Positions 33,211 through 44,399 of a DNA stretch of 64,000 nucleotides are shown in pieces. Position 1 is the stretch's first letter. Each line of letters opens with the position of its first letter. The position numbers and the translations under genes were made by a program. The notes below the pieces were generated by a model, which did no database searches, had not been told where the DNA came from, and saw only the letters and a program-made list of their open reading frames with translations. The DNA comes from Protopterus annectens (taxonomy: Eukaryota > Chordata > Ceratodontiformes > Protopteridae), in assembly GCF_019279795.1 (NCBI RefSeq), contig NC_056733.1:1423081552-1423145551 (forward strand). Reading direction: 5' to 3'.

Positions 33211-34400
33211 TTTAAATCTGCAGGAGGCCCATTCATCATCACATGAACCTGAAGATTTCTCATTTTCTCAGATTTGAGCTTGCTCCCCCAAATATGTAGC
33301 TTTTTTGTGTTTGTGCTCTTTTCCTATAAGTCTGTTTTCATGAAAAAGCACATACGGGATCTTGGCACTGCAGGGAAGACTTTACAGTTCTGTGGTTGAA
33401 GTACCATAATATTTAGCATAAAAGTAGTGCCAGAAATATTACCTTCAGAGTAACTACTAACACTATGTCTTTTGGAGGTGAGAGTTCCTGTTATGATAAC
33501 AGCAGTAACATTTGAATGTGGGGTTAATAGATTGGTGTCAGCTTTGAGCTGTGTTCCAGAAGGACTGTACGATCTTTGTATCCAGCATGGAACTTTAGAA
33601 CGTAAATTATGTGTTAACATCCTGCACTGTATTTGATGCATGCTTGTGTGGTATTCCTGCATAGCAATATGCATTAAAAGTATAATTAAATTAATTTTAT
33701 CCCATAAACAGCTCTGAATTTAAAACGCATTTGAAATGTTGAGTAGTTGTGGCAGAAGAAATATGATGGGGTGCTGAGCATGTGAAACTTGAAAAAAGTC
33801 AAATGGTTTTGCTTTAGGTCCTATTTTTGAGTCGTGCAATGTCCAGTAGTAATACATAACCTACCACACTTTATGTGGAATAAATTGCAAAGATAAAGCC
33901 ATACTGTAAATGTGGTAGTTGTATCATTTTTGTATGAGAGTTCTACAGTGTTACCCTAGGGATAAGTGTGGTACTGAGTGGTAAAAGTTCGAGAAGTCTT
34001 TCCATGCATGATTGTACCTTCTGCCCGTCTATTAAAGCTCTACACAACAGTTTCTTCTATTCCTTGCTCTTCACAGGCTGATAGTAATGTTTTCTTGTTC
34101 ACAAGAGCTCCGAGATCATACTTTGGTAAGAGATGATGCTCTTATTAAGGGAATAATATCATATTTGTTTATTTGTTGAGTTAATTTATTTATCCATTTT
34201 AATTTCTTATATCAGCTGTAATGGGCAAAGTGCTCCAAAGTGCATCAAGATATGTCACTACAAACAAATGCAGTTGAAATATGTATAAAATTAGAGATTG
34301 AAAATCAAGATGTAATGTAATCCGATTTAAATTTTATATGGGAAAAGGAAAATATGCACAGAAAGGCAACAACAGAACTGTACACCACTTACTTAATAAA
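33211..34400. other. Stretch without recognised features
   Basis: Contains possible polyadenylation signals (33673, 33879, 34031). Frames are short and show no known domain. No internal repeat was noticed. Confidence 0.35.
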
Positions 34401-34411
34401 ATAAATAAGAT

Positions 34412-34451
34412 TTATTGAGCGCGCTTTCGTCAAAAGACATCTTCAGAATAA
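34412..34451 (-). ncRNA. Hammerhead-ribozyme-like motif, possible Penelope relic
   Basis: Minus strand reads TTATT, CTGAAGA, then T, GTC-TTTT-GAC, GAAA, GCGCGC, TC, AATAA. This fits a minimal type I hammerhead: CUGANGA and GAAA cores, stem I TTATT/AATAA, a 3-bp stem II with TTTT loop and a 3-bp stem III. One extra T lies between the core and stem II, which may prevent activity. Such ribozymes are known in Penelope-like elements. No GIY-YIG or RT wording was recognised beside it, so the element is not proven. Confidence 0.35.
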
Positions 34452-34930
34452 CAGATAAATCAATCAAATTTCCTTTTTAAAAACACATTCACCATTTCAT
34501 AGGTTGAATAAATCACATATGACTCGTCCATATACGTTTTGCCATTGGTATTTATGAGCAGAGTTCATTCATAAGGAATGAGCATTGTGTTAGATGTGCT
34601 TTCTCCTTGTGTATATTAGGTGTATTGTAGGTTCATACTAAGCTTATGTCCAAAAGGCCATCAAATGCTTAGCTGCAAGTAAGTAGAAATTAGTTAACCT
34701 GGATCTATTGCATTCAGTTGTATTTCCATCATGCTGTGTAATGTTTACAAGCAAGGGATCCCATTGATTAGATGAGGGGTTGGATTTACATGTTGCAGCC
34801 AGTAGTTAGAAGGCTGTTGTTAGTGACTTCTATGCTAAATGCAAGATGCATAGCATTTATGACATGAAAGGGTGAAGATAGGATGAACTGAGGCAGTTAT
34901 AGTCTTCCTGGCATCTTATTTCCTCCAGCA

Positions 34931-35874
34931 CAGCCATACACAAAGCTGTTATACATCAGCCACATGTCAGTTCAGTAGTGAGGATGACACAGCCATACAC
35001 AAAGCTGTTATACATCAGTCACATGTCAGTTCAGTAGTGAGGATGACACAGCCATACACAAAGCTGTTATACATCAGCCACATGTCTGTTCAGTAGTGAG
35101 GATGACACAGCCATACACAAAGCTGTTATACATCAGCCACATGTCAGTTCAGTAGTGAGGATGACACAGCCATACACAAAGCTGTTGTACATCAGTCACA
35201 TGTCAGTTCAGTAGTGAGGATGACACAGCCATACACAAAGCTGTTATACATCAGCCACATGTCAGTTCAGTAGTGAGGATGACACAGCCATACACAAAGC
35301 TGTTGTACATCAGCCACATGTCAGTTCAGTAGTGAGGATGACACAGCCATACACAAAGCTGTTATACATCAGTCACATGTCAGTTCAGTAGTGAGGATGA
35401 CACAGCCATACACAAAGCTGTTATACATCAGCCACATGTCAGTTCAGTAGTGAGGATGACACAGCCATACACAAAGCTGTTATACATCAGTCACGTGTCA
35501 GTTCAGTAGTGAGGATGACACAGCCATACACAAAGCTGTTATACATTAGTCACATGTCAGTTCAGTAGTGAGGATGACACAGCCATACACAAAGCTGTTA
35601 TACATCAGTCACATGTCAGTTCAGTAGTGAGGATGACACAGCCATACACAAAGATGTTATACATCAGTCACATGTCAGTTCAGTAGTGAGGATGACACAG
35701 CCATACACAAAGCTGTTATACATCAGCCACATGTCAGTTCAGTAGTGAGGATGACACAGCCATACACAAAACTGTTATACATCAGCCACATGTCAGTTCA
35801 GTAGTGATGATGACACAGCCATACACAAAGATGTTATACATCAGTCACATGTCAGTTCAGTAGTGAGGATGAAT
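34931..35874. repeat. 59-bp minisatellite, 16 copies
   Basis: The unit starts cagccatacacaaagctgtt and ends cagttcagtagtgaggatga. It repeats every 59 bp from 34931, with the 16th copy starting at 35816. Units differ by only a few bases (catcagcc/catcagtc, gttata/gttgta, agctg/agatg). Confidence 0.97.
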
Positions 35875-36338
35875 GGGAAATTCCCCAACTGCACACTGTG
35901 ATTACAAACAGTTGAGCAACACCTCACCAAGCAAAATAAAATACTAAACTTTTTTTTGCCATCTGGAGACCTTTGTCCTCACACCTTCAGTATTTGAGTG
36001 TACAACTATTGAGAAAGGAGAAACATTATAGGGTGAAAATAGTCTATGCACAGACTATAATCTCGCATAACAGTCATGGTCAGTGAAATGAAAACTCATA
36101 GAAATAAGATAAGTGAGTTAGAGACTGACAATGTAGATGTTAGATGTAGGGAAGCCTCTCTTGTTGCTATAAACCCTTTAACCTGCAGCCAACATGGAAT
36201 CAATACTTTAATAGGTGGTTTCCAGATGGCAAAACATGATAGCATCTTACATTGTAGAGTAGAGGTGAATTCTAAATTCTGTAGCCACTAGTCACTGGGA
36301 AGTCCAGTAAAAGACATTTTGACCCTTCTCACCTAGTA

Positions 36339-36341
<3 letters not shown>

Positions 36342-36401
<60 letters not shown>
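36342..36401. repeat. (CA)n microsatellite
   Basis: Pure CA dinucleotides, about 30 units. Confidence 0.97.
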
Positions 36402-36404
<3 letters not shown>

Positions 36405-37449
36405 GTTTTAGCAAAGTATGCAAAGTTTTTATAACTTGAGTAGCCCAATAAACATTTTGGTAACAGTACATAGCACAACATCTTTTTTAATCTTATCAAA
36501 CAGTTTCTTCTTGAGATATTGTCATCCCTTTATCAGCTGGAATTTTGCAAACCTAGACCATTGATGAGGACAGATAGAATGAGTTCAGGTGCCTTACCTC
36601 CTTAGTGCAGAGAGGTTGAACACATTTATACATTTCCAAGATTCCAGACAGAAGACAATCTGTACTTCTAGTGCAGTTTTTATGGCAATCAAAGGAAACT
36701 TGTAGCATTTCCATTTCTTGTATGAATCAATATTGACAGTCCTAAGGTTTCATTATATTTTAGTAGAAATATACTTTCTGAGTATAATATATTCCTTTAT
36801 AAATTTTCAGTATAGTCATCAAGATAAGGCTGAGTCACAGGGGATTCTAGATGCAAGTTTGATTCAGTGGGCTTGCCTAAAAATCACTGAGGGGAAGGCT
36901 CCTTTCATGGCTTTAGTTCACTTTATTAAGGCATCTTTTTTACAAGTTACATTTACCATGCATGCTCAAGAGTCTAAGATTTTTGTATAATTAAAGATAA
37001 ATTGAAAGGTAGCTATTTGAAAATTGTGGAGAAGACTGACAGACAGGTGGAGAGAAGGATTATCTGAAAATTCCCAAGTAGCCTTGTAAACTAATTAATC
37101 CCCTACTGCCACTCATTTGGTTTATTCTGATTTCTTCTGAGCTGACAGATGAGGTTGGACATTTCCAGCAGCATTATATTGTCACGTCACTACATCAGTG
37201 CATACATGCAGTATATTAGTGTATTTCTGTCTTGAGTATGATTAACAAAGAGAAGAAATAGTACCAGGAAATTCCACTCCTAAGCTGAAGTTCATAGTGA
37301 TATGTAATACTGCTATTGTAGAAATTAAAATCATAAAATGGCACTTAACACTTGGTATACATAGTTCTTATGTTGGTTTTTTTTGTTAGTTTTTCAATGT
37401 GTTAAAAAGGTAGTAATCTGTATGTACAAATACTTATTACATATTGAAA

Positions 37450-37453
<4 letters not shown>

Positions 37454-37499
<46 letters not shown>
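37454..37499. repeat. (TA)n microsatellite
   Basis: Pure TA dinucleotides, about 23 units. It causes poly Tyr-Ile frames on both strands. Confidence 0.97.
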
Positions 37500-37502
<3 letters not shown>

Positions 37503-38449
37503 CAAATAAAGATAGAAAAAAAGAAATATAAGGTGGTGCTTTCCTGTAGTATGCAGTGTGTTCCATATGTAAAATGGGGAACTTAATAAACAACATGAAT
37601 GTTGGAAAATAACTGGACCCTCTGGTGTGCTCATCAGACAACAGCTAAGGACTGCTTATATCACACTGGTTTTTCATTTGTCCTTGCCTGCCTTACACTG
37701 TCATCAAAGATGACATTCATGTCTGTAATTTCTTTTACATATGTGCAGGAGTAGCTACCTGTGGTGTAAACCTTGGCTGTAGATGATTGCTACTGTTGAA
37801 ATAACCCCCCAACTCCATGTACAAAAAATGGGAAAAAGGGCTTGTGGATGGATGGATGGATTTCAGAATGCTTGTAGTCTGTATGTTGGAAACTTGCTCC
37901 ATTTTTTGCATCAGATGCTGCTTCTATAGCATGTTCCAGATACATTCTGCACTTTCCATTCCAGAATAATTTTCAACATTATTTTATATAATGTCTTCTG
38001 ACAGTTAGTTCCCATGTATACCTAATTTAATGCAAGGGTTATTTAAAGGTTTCTGCCAGCTTATCTGTTTGGTCTTTTATAATATCGTTATTCAGAACTT
38101 CTCATAAAGTTTGGGATGCTTTTCTTCTACCACTTTAATTGCAGTGCATTGGACAGCATCAGCCTTAATTGTGGGGGTTATAAAATATATTGGGAACAAC
38201 TTAATTCCCCTGGTGGCTTACTGGAAATCTGCCTTTTACAGTTGCTTTGGTTTTCCTCTGTTGGTACTATGTCTCCTTATGGGCCTTGCTTTATGTCCAC
38301 ACTACTCCTGACTATTGAATTGACTTGTTGCATTTGAAGTCAGTACACGTGCCTCATTTTCTCAGTATCTTTTCCAGTTTTGCTGTTAAAATGTTTTTTT
38401 TTTCATGTAATTTCAGAATTGCTCATGATCTATGTGAATAAAATCAAGC

Positions 38450-39330
38450 TGCTATTCATTTTTAAACCTTTCCCTTGCTTATTTAACTTTATTACTTTCC
38501 AGCAAAACATGATCTATAGATTCCTCCACTTCTCATATTTGACATAATTATTCACTCATCTGCTTGTAGTTAATTTGCCCCTTGACTTGTAAGTTTTGCA
38601 GCATTAATCACCGTAGAAATATGCCATTTCATTGACTTTTAATTTAACCTGCCTTTTCTTTCTTGCTCGAACATTTTTGCACCCATGGCTTTACATAATA
38701 CATTTTCTCCATAATTTCCTTATGCCATACTTTCCTGTTTTTATCTGTACCCTCTACCCTAATTCCCCAACTTTTTATTATTTTTTTATTATTTATTTTA
38801 TTATGTTTTTCGCTAGACTCTTTGACCTTCTTATTTTAATATAACATTCTTTTCCCTATGTTCTTTATATTCCTCCCGCATCGTATTTACTACTCTACTA
38901 CTACTAACTTCTTCTTCACTCATTTTCCTCCCCACTCTGATATCCAAGTAAGTGATCAAAACATTACTGTATTCTACAGGCTGTCTGCTCTAAAGTTATT
39001 TTATACTTTATCCCAAACTTTCTTCATTCCTATACACAAGTAACAGTCTGAACACTTGTACTATAAATATGCATTGGGTACTACCCATATTGCTTGCTGT
39101 ACTACCTATCTCCTTTAATGTTATGTAAATATGTAATTATCATAACAATTTGTGTTTGTATGTCAGTATAGTATGTAATCGTATGTTGTGATCCTAATAC
39201 TAAATTTCCTATGTGATTTTATATCATTTATTGTATCGTTTGAAGCTTTTCTCCTCGGGTCTCCACTGAAAAAGGGCAACTGCCCAGTCGGACTAACCCA
39301 GTCAACAAATGTCAAATAAATACAATATTT
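38450..39330 (+). mobile_element. LINE-like 3' UTR and tail (L1/Tx1-type suspected)
   Basis: Ends in tcgggtctccactgaaaaag, ggcaactgcccagtcgg, actaacccagtc and aaataaatac. The tail is shared, inverted, with 11228-11338 and 63410-63600. The sequence 5' of it is pyrimidine-rich and non-coding, as LINE 3' UTRs often are. The clade is inferred from the style of the tail. Confidence 0.4.
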
Positions 39331-39775
39331 CCTACTATATAAATCCTCCTTTGTCATCCTGCACAACATCCAATATAAATGAATTGAAGCTAAATATGCA
39401 ATAAGATTTCTTAAACCTACCATTCCATTTTCTTTTGTACATTATGGCAGACTTTGTTTAGTAGGACTGAAGTTTGAACTCCAAATGACCGATCATTCTT
39501 TTTCTAGACATCTTGGAAATGTCTACACCACTTCTATGTCTTCAGCATATGCCATAAATACTGGAATTCTCACCCAATCTCTGTTTCCATTCTGCCATTT
39601 CAGCTCTCTCCCTGCATCTTAATATGACCATATTCATAATTAATGCAAATAAAACTCCATTTATATCCTCTCCCCAATTTACCCATTATCTTATTTCATG
39701 TATTACTTTTAAACCAAATGCAACAAGTTTTTCATCTTCCCCCAATCCATATTCTCAAGTAATTTCCAACGTGCT

Positions 39776-39850
39776 ATTAGGATGATAGGAGATTACTAGG
39801 CAATCAACCCAAAGGTCATTTTAAGCCTAGCCATTTCATTCCAGTGTAAT
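39776..39850 (-). mobile_element. CR1-type 3' tail fragment
   Basis: Minus strand reads TGGCTAGGCTTAAAATGACC and then TGCCTAGTAATCTCCTA, matching the tail of the SINE at 10548-10692 and CR1 3' ends. The tRNA head, if there was one, is not recognisable. Confidence 0.55.
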
Positions 39851-40901
39851 AATTTAGAATGCTAGTCAATACCAAAGATTATATTAATGATGACCATCTT
39901 GTGTCATATTTCCACTTCTAGATACCCTTGATACATCCACACTATAGGAAATAAAGTTCCAGTCCCCAACAATAAGTAATACTCCCTGCTGAAAGCTGAT
40001 CATTTCTTCCAAAAATTTCTTAATCTCCATAATTGCAGTTTTTGCTGGTGTAATCCTCCTCCCTTGCCAATAACTCCTTACTACCACAAATTTTCCACTG
40101 TCTTTTTTTCCCTCTTCAATCACAACTGGAGTCCCTCTAACAATTAGTTCATCCCCTGCTTTTTCCTTTGTAACTGATATTCTGCAGAATATCCTTCCCA
40201 TAATCCCTTTCTTAAATTCACTTTGTTAAATATTATATCATATACCAGTGAATGCAATTTCCACATCACAGTCAAATACCTTGCACTCACTTTCTTTAAT
40301 CACAATACAGTCAACCACCCTTTTATTATAATCAGTGTGTCGATTTTCTTTTTTCCCTTCACCCCATAAATTACTTTCCAAAATCTTTTCTGTGACATTT
40401 TCATGAGAAACTTATAATCTGCATTAATTAACATCAGTAGCTTCAAATTCATGTTTTCTACCCCTTTTTAAAAATAAACCTTATTACCACATTCACACAC
40501 CTCACTCTGTCTTCCACCAGAATAAATAAAAAGGCCTCATAGACTGGTGGTCCTTCCATAAGAGTTACGTTTCCTTCTTAAACTCTTCTGTATAACAAAT
40601 TTCTCCCCACACGTCTCTTTATACCATTGCCTTTTCCAGTCCAGTGTTCATCATTTCCTACCTCAAACCATATAGCCTCATGGTCCAAAAATGCACCTCA
40701 CTTCCCCCATACCTTTTGTAAACTCCCTGACAAAATAACATAATCTGTTTCAAATGTCTCTTTTATATGGAAACATTCTATCCTTCTCTAACTTATTTTT
40801 CATATTTTATCTTATCCGTACATGTCTCCGTATCTGGATTTATCTTCCCTATACATTTTCTCAAACTATAAAGTCTCTTAGCACGCTTATTCATTTTAAC
40901 T

Positions 40902-41545
40902 GGGTCCACTTCTTAAAGTTGAAATACTGAAATCTCAGATTTCCGTATTTCGAGTCGAGAATGTCAAAAGTGCAGTTTTTCTGAAACTGCATTTTCTTGA
41001 ATCATAGTTTTTCGAAGTTTTAGTAGTTGTGTGTTATACAGTGTGTTGTCCCTTTAATGCTTCGTTGTTTCCAGGTTCTATGCATGTGGGACAATTTGTG
41101 TTTATTAATGGAGATTCAGGTAAGTTTATATGTTGTTAGGGTTTTGGATAGGATTTTGGTTTGATTTAGTTTTTAGTTAAGTTTTAGGAGTTGGTTATGG
41201 TAGGCAGATTAGAGTGTGTGTGTGTAAATGTTGAAAGTGGTGATGTGCATTTGTAGTGTGTGTGTGTGTGTGTGTGCACCTGTGTGTGTGTGTTATTTGT
41301 GTTAATGTGACCTTGGAGTTGCTGTATATAGGTAGTGGGGGGTGAGGGGTGCAGACCCCCACATGGGAGGTGCAGACGGGCTTTACCCCCTGCTTAAATA
41401 TAAGGTAGTGTGATGTAGGATGTTTTTTTTTCTTCATTATTTTGGGTTTAGGTATTATGTGTTTTCGTTTTTGGGGGTTTCAACATTCTCAAATTGAAAT
41501 ACTGAAATTCAAGATTTCAGTATTTCAAGTTTTAGAAGTGGACCC
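40902..41545. mobile_element. 644-bp MITE with palindromic ends, 8-bp TSD
   Basis: Terminal inverted repeats of ~65 bp start GGGTCCACTTCT on both ends. Flanks carry a perfect ttttaact duplication (40894-40901 and 41546-41553). Inside each arm is a further palindrome around gaaatactgaaatct/agattt-cgtatttc. The interior has (TG)n and a C/G-rich block with no coding capacity. An 8-bp duplication suits the hAT superfamily, but the terminal bases are not the usual CA(G), so the superfamily is open. Confidence 0.85.
41216..41293. repeat. Imperfect (TG)n tract
   Basis: Interrupted TG dinucleotides inside the palindromic MITE. Confidence 0.85.
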
Positions 41546-41802
41546 TTTTAACTATAGTATATTTCTTTATTTCCTCAAACCTACCCCCTCTCTTTAATAT
41601 TAGTGTATGTGTATTCCACAACTGATCTGTACACCTTCTCCCTATGTCTGACATCACAAAGTACACATCTCCCAGGGACATTTATTGTAATATCTAACAA
41701 CTTCAGTTGTTGATAATAAAATAATATTTCCATGCCTAAACAGACCTCCTTTTCAAAGCTCCTCACAGTTTTCTTTCCCCACAACACTTTTCCATCTGTT
41801 CA

Positions 41803-43757
41803 TAGGTTCATACTAGGCTATATGCCCTAGAGCATTTATAAGCCTAGCCAGAGTGTGTGTGGCTTTCGCCACCCCTTGGAATGAGAATACTATGCCAATT
41901 TAGGGTTTAGTTTACTGTGCCTCTGTCTAGTAGTGACACAGAGACGACCCCCGGGGTAAACCTACGATCTCCCATCCACTCGTCAAGATTTCTCTTGAAG
42001 AGAGTCAGTGAGGGGCTCTGCATAACATGGACTGGGATTCTGTTCCAGAGTGTAGGGAGCCTCTGGGTTATGAATCCGTCCCTCCAGTATGTCCTATTTA
42101 TTTCTGTGTTGAGGTCCAAATCTCTCGCTCTCGTGGCTCTGGTGGATTTGGATTTTCTGAGGTGGAGCATGTCCATTAATTCCGGATTGCACATGGCCTT
42201 GTATGTCAGGCATTGATCGCCTCTGAGTAGGCGGTATGCGACTGAATAGATCTGGAGTTTCTTCAGCCAGGCAGCATATGACATATGTTTGAGATCTTTG
42301 ATCCTCTTGGTGAGGTACTTTTGGGGTCCTTCTAGCTGCTGCAGGTGTCGGGTAAGGTACATCCCAAATGGAGCATTGTACTCAATTATGGGCCTGATAA
42401 GGGAAGAGTATAGGGGCACAATGACCTCTCTTGTTCTAGATGTGAATCCTTTCATGATAAGGTGGGTAATATAGAAGGTCTTCCTAACCACCTTGGCAAT
42501 GTGAGTGTCAAATGAGAGGTTACTGTCAACTTGGGTCCCTAGGTCCCTGATTACTTCTTCCATACTTAATGGATTACCACCTATGTGGTAATTTGTGGAT
42601 ACTTTGTTTTTCCCAAAGGGTATGACTATACATTTTTTGGCGTTCAGTTTAAGGCCATGGCTCTGGCACCAGTTATCCATTTCTATGAGGCCTTTCTGAA
42701 GGATGCTTGTGTCTGCTGGAGTATCAATTATGGTGCCCAGTTTGCAGTCATCTGTGAACTTTGTCAGCCACAATCCTCCTATGTTTGCTTGCACCTCGCA
42801 AAAATAAATGCCAAACAAGAGGGGTCCCAGGACCGAGCCCTGTGGGACACTGCTTGTGACTGGCTTAGAGTCTGACATGGCTCCAGAAATTCTGACCTTG
42901 TGGGTTCTGTCCTTGAGCCAGTTTGCAACCCATCTTATGACATATGGGCTTACATTTAAGCTGGTGAGCTTGTCTATGATGCCCGAGTGGGGTATTGTGT
43001 TGAAGGCTTTTGCAAGATCAAGGTAGGCTGTGTGAACTGCCTTACCCTCATCAATGGCCTTAGTGACTGTTTCAAAAAAGTCGACCAGGTTCAAAAGGCA
43101 GGATCTGCCCTTGACAAAGCCGAATTGGGTAGGATCCAGTGTCTGTAGGTCCCCAGTGTCTTTGTTTATGAGTTCCATAATGATCCTCTCCATAGCTTTG
43201 CAGACCAGGCTCATCAAGCTTATGGGGCAGTAATTTCCAGGGTCCGTAGAAGCACCTCCTTTGTGGAGTGGGACCACTGTTGCTGTATGCCATTCTTTGG
43301 GTACGTATCCTGTAGTAAGGCTAAGATTAAACAGCAGCCTTATGTGCAGGTTTAGTTCCTCTTGGGGTTCATGTAGCACGCAACCCGGGAGACCGTCTGG
43401 TCCCATTGATGCTGTGTTTTAGCTTTGGAGAGGGCAGCTCTCACCTGGGCATCTGAGATGTCAGGGAGGCTACACTCTGCTGGGACAGATATTTCTCCTT
43501 TTGGGGGGGGAGAAATTTGCACTGAACCTGTCTGCCAGTATGTTGGCAATGTCTGTGGGTTCAGTGTATTTTTTGTCATTTTGGACTAACTCTGAGCATA
43601 TCTGGGAGTTTCCACCCAGGTTTCTAACATAACTAAAGAAGGCCTTGTGATTGTCTTTAGTGTCTTTTGCGATTTTTCTCTCAAAGTTTGCCTTGGATGA
43701 TTTTATGAGTGATCATAGTTTTTTGCTAGTACTGATCAGAGATGCCTTCCCTTATTA
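41803..43757 (-). mobile_element. CR1 LINE, 5'-truncated with longest open RT
   Basis: The 3' end cataggttcatactaggc (+ strand) and gcatttataagcctagcc are intact. The element starts in the endonuclease-RT linker (KSSKANFERKI-like wording near 43700). It lies within L1/Tx1-type sequence. Confidence 0.85.
41907..43406 (-). CDS. CR1 reverse transcriptase frame (5' truncated)
   Basis: The longest CR1 frame in the window, 499 aa. It shows MGPDGLPGCVLHEPQEELNL, TVVPLHKGGASTDPGNYCPI, LDPTQFGFVKGRSCLLNLVD, AYLDLAKAFNTIPHSGIIDK, VPQGSVLGPLLFGIYFCEVQ, LTKFTDDCKLGTIIDTPADT, RPIIEYNAPFGMYLTRHLQQ and the family C-terminus FKRNLDEWMGDRRFTPGVVS. It therefore reaches the natural stop. A separate frame (43352-43579) holds the linker just upstream, so a frame break lies near 43.4 kb. 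Endonuclease and ORF1 are absent, so it cannot move by itself. Confidence 0.8.
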   Translation of the reverse strand: MGPDGLPGCVLHEPQEELNLHIRLLFNLSLTTGYVPKEWHTATVVPLHKGGASTDPGNYCPISLMSLVCKAMERIIMELINKDTGDLQTLDPTQFGFVKGRSCLLNLVDFFETVTKAIDEGKAVHTAYLDLAKAFNTIPHSGIIDKLTSLNVSPYVIRWVANWLKDRTHKVRISGAMSDSKPVTSSVPQGSVLGPLLFGIYFCEVQANIGGLWLTKFTDDCKLGTIIDTPADTSILQKGLIEMDNWCQSHGLKLNAKKCIVIPFGKNKVSTNYHIGGNPLSMEEVIRDLGTQVDSNLSFDTHIAKVVRKTFYITHLIMKGFTSRTREVIVPLYSSLIRPIIEYNAPFGMYLTRHLQQLEGPQKYLTKRIKDLKHMSYAAWLKKLQIYSVAYRLLRGDQCLTYKAMCNPELMDMLHLRKSKSTRATRARDLDLNTEINRTYWRDGFITQRLPTLWNRIPVHVMQSPSLTLFKRNLDEWMGDRRFTPGVVSVSLLDRGTVN

Positions 43758-44399
43758 CCTTATCTAAAATCTAGGCTTTTCTAAACATATATCAGCTTTT
43801 GGCTCTTGACATGATTTTAGAACCATTAAGTGTCTTATTTCATTCTTTATGTTGTCAATTTATTGCAATAGCTTTCAAGTTATCCCTTCCCCTTCTTTGT
43901 AACCTTTGTTTTAACAAAAACTTTGTTGCCTTATCCATTTCTGTGTAGAAGTCTCTCTTGCGTTTTCTCACATTCATTTGGCTTAACGTTTGTACATGTT
44001 CTGTGTTTACACATTATGCTGCGTCCCTGTACTTTCCGCGTTACTACTGTAGTTTCATTTTCATTCTCCATTTCATTCTGCTCCTCAATACAGAACACAT
44101 TTGTAGCAATCAACATCCTCTTGTTGCAATACTTTCCTCCCACCCCTACAGCTGTTTCACTCTTTTTTTCAGACTCAAGCAATAATTTACAGTCAAACCA
44201 AAAGTGCATCCCCCTCCAAATGTTCTGCAAGTCATTTTACAGTCTTTAACTGATTGACTGTTTTTTCCACACTGTGTGCATCTTTTTTAGGGGCAAACCT
44301 GTATCAAATGATTATTATCACCACAGAAAAAAACATGTTTTAGGTTGTCTCTAATATTTTACCACCCCCTTCTTTCCATTTAATAAAATAACACTCATC

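Larger units (their letters stand above)
35880..37880. other. Non-coding stretch with microsatellites
   Basis: Holds (CA)n at 36342-36401, (TA)n at 37454-37499 and a short ggat run near 37849-37860. No frame shows a known domain; the frame at 36718-36990 is unremarkable. Confidence 0.4.

Noticed and set aside
34931-35874. Regular repeats as a possible CRISPR array
   Set aside because: The repeats are contiguous 59-bp units without unique spacers, and the DNA is eukaryotic. It is a minisatellite.
38111-39043. Overlapping hydrophobic + strand frames suggesting membrane proteins
   Set aside because: Pyrimidine-rich sequence gives Leu/Phe/Ser-rich frames by composition; the region looks like LINE 3' UTR.
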